A DNA stretch of 20,932 nt from CAMNAO01 sp045605145 (lineage in GTDB: Bacteria > Bacillota > Clostridia > Oscillospirales > Oscillospiraceae): assembly GCA_045605145.1 (NCBI GenBank), contig JAZUPH010000036.1, positions 1 to 20,932 of the forward strand. Reading direction: 5' to 3'. A model generated the notes under the pieces. It saw nothing but the letters and a program-made list of their open reading frames with translations. It made no database searches and had not been told where the DNA came from. Within the stretch, counting starts at the first letter, position 1; each line of letters opens with the position of its first letter. The position numbers and the translations under genes were made by a program. Positions 20,746-20,932 of this stretch are shown here, piece by piece.

Positions 20746-20932
20746 TTAAAGTTTTATAGGCACTTCGTCACCCGGTTCAATTGAATCGGGTGTAATATGG
20801 CAGTCTATGGCCAGCAGGTTCACACCTGCATCGGCAGCGCGGCGCAGGGCGTGGCCAAAATCCGGGTGGGTATTCCAGTTAGGCTCAAAGTACTTAACAC
20901 CTTCCATCTGAACAATAAACGCGGCATAGGCA
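20746..20932 (-). CDS. sfsA: SfsA family protein (C-terminal end, cut by window edge)
   Basis: Only the last 61 residues are visible, ending in a TAA at 20748-20746. The stretch AAFIVQMEGVKYFEPN, followed by HPDFGHALRRAADAGVNLLAIDC and ITPDSIEPGDEVPIKL, matches the C-terminal end of SfsA proteins, where DPEF, A-L-R-x-A and GV-x-x-L-A are conserved. SfsA was named for sugar fermentation stimulation in E. coli and has nucleic-acid-binding or nuclease-like features; its role is not settled. The start and N-terminal OB-like domain lie outside the window. It is convergent with the preceding operon. Confidence 0.85.
   Translation of the reverse strand, partial: AYAAFIVQMEGVKYFEPNWNTHPDFGHALRRAADAGVNLLAIDCHITPDSIEPGDEVPIKL

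Overview
The window looks like a chromosomal stretch of a Gram-positive anaerobe of class Clostridia, probably an Oscillospirales-type gut bacterium. This rests on gene content and order: a Firmicutes-style S10 ribosomal operon, the rpmH-rnpA-yidD-yidC-khpB cluster, ECF-type vitamin transporters under TPP and FMN riboswitches, a VanW-family wall protein, a ferredoxin-thioredoxin-reductase-like protein and strong AGGAGG ribosome sites. I see no insertion sequence, prophage, CRISPR array, rRNA or tRNA. The taxonomic placement is inference.

Layout. 1-2850 (minus): start of the S10 operon, read promoter, ~290-nt leader, rpsJ, rplC, rplD, rplW, rplB (cut by the window edge). 2953-3904 (plus): divergent PadR repressor and a PadR-linked HAAS-type membrane protein, with a near-consensus promoter overlapped by a perfect palindrome. 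3996-6571 (plus): operon of a tRNA-dihydrouridine synthase (probably starting at ATT), an ECF-like sigma factor and a zinc-finger anti-sigma factor. 6614-9672 (minus): rpmH, rnpA, yidD, yidC, khpB/jag, making ribosomes, RNase P and the membrane insertase; dnaA is not next door. 9731-10510 (minus): TPP-riboswitch-controlled thiT. 10521-12534 (plus): htpG. 12579-12691 (plus): a candidate ~80-nt small RNA. 12656-13505 (minus): FMN-riboswitch-controlled ribU. 13548-19570 (plus): a SLOG/DUF1273 protein, hemW, a VanW-type wall protein with a long Pro-Glu tail, and a membrane-anchored HtrA protease. 19600-20737 (plus): a compact redox operon of FTR-like protein, thioredoxin and NifX-like metal protein behind a structured leader. 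20746-20932 (minus): the 3' end of sfsA.

Most of the window is housekeeping. The parts most worth a second look are the FTR-like/thioredoxin/NifX-like operon with its untypical cysteine spacing and foldable leader, the candidate small RNA with a CCTCC loop between htpG and ribU, the GGADGPT motif in the PadR-partner protein, and the apparent ATT start of dus.

Promoter, hairpin and start-site calls were made by eye from consensus and base pairing. Family calls come from motif recognition, not from a search.
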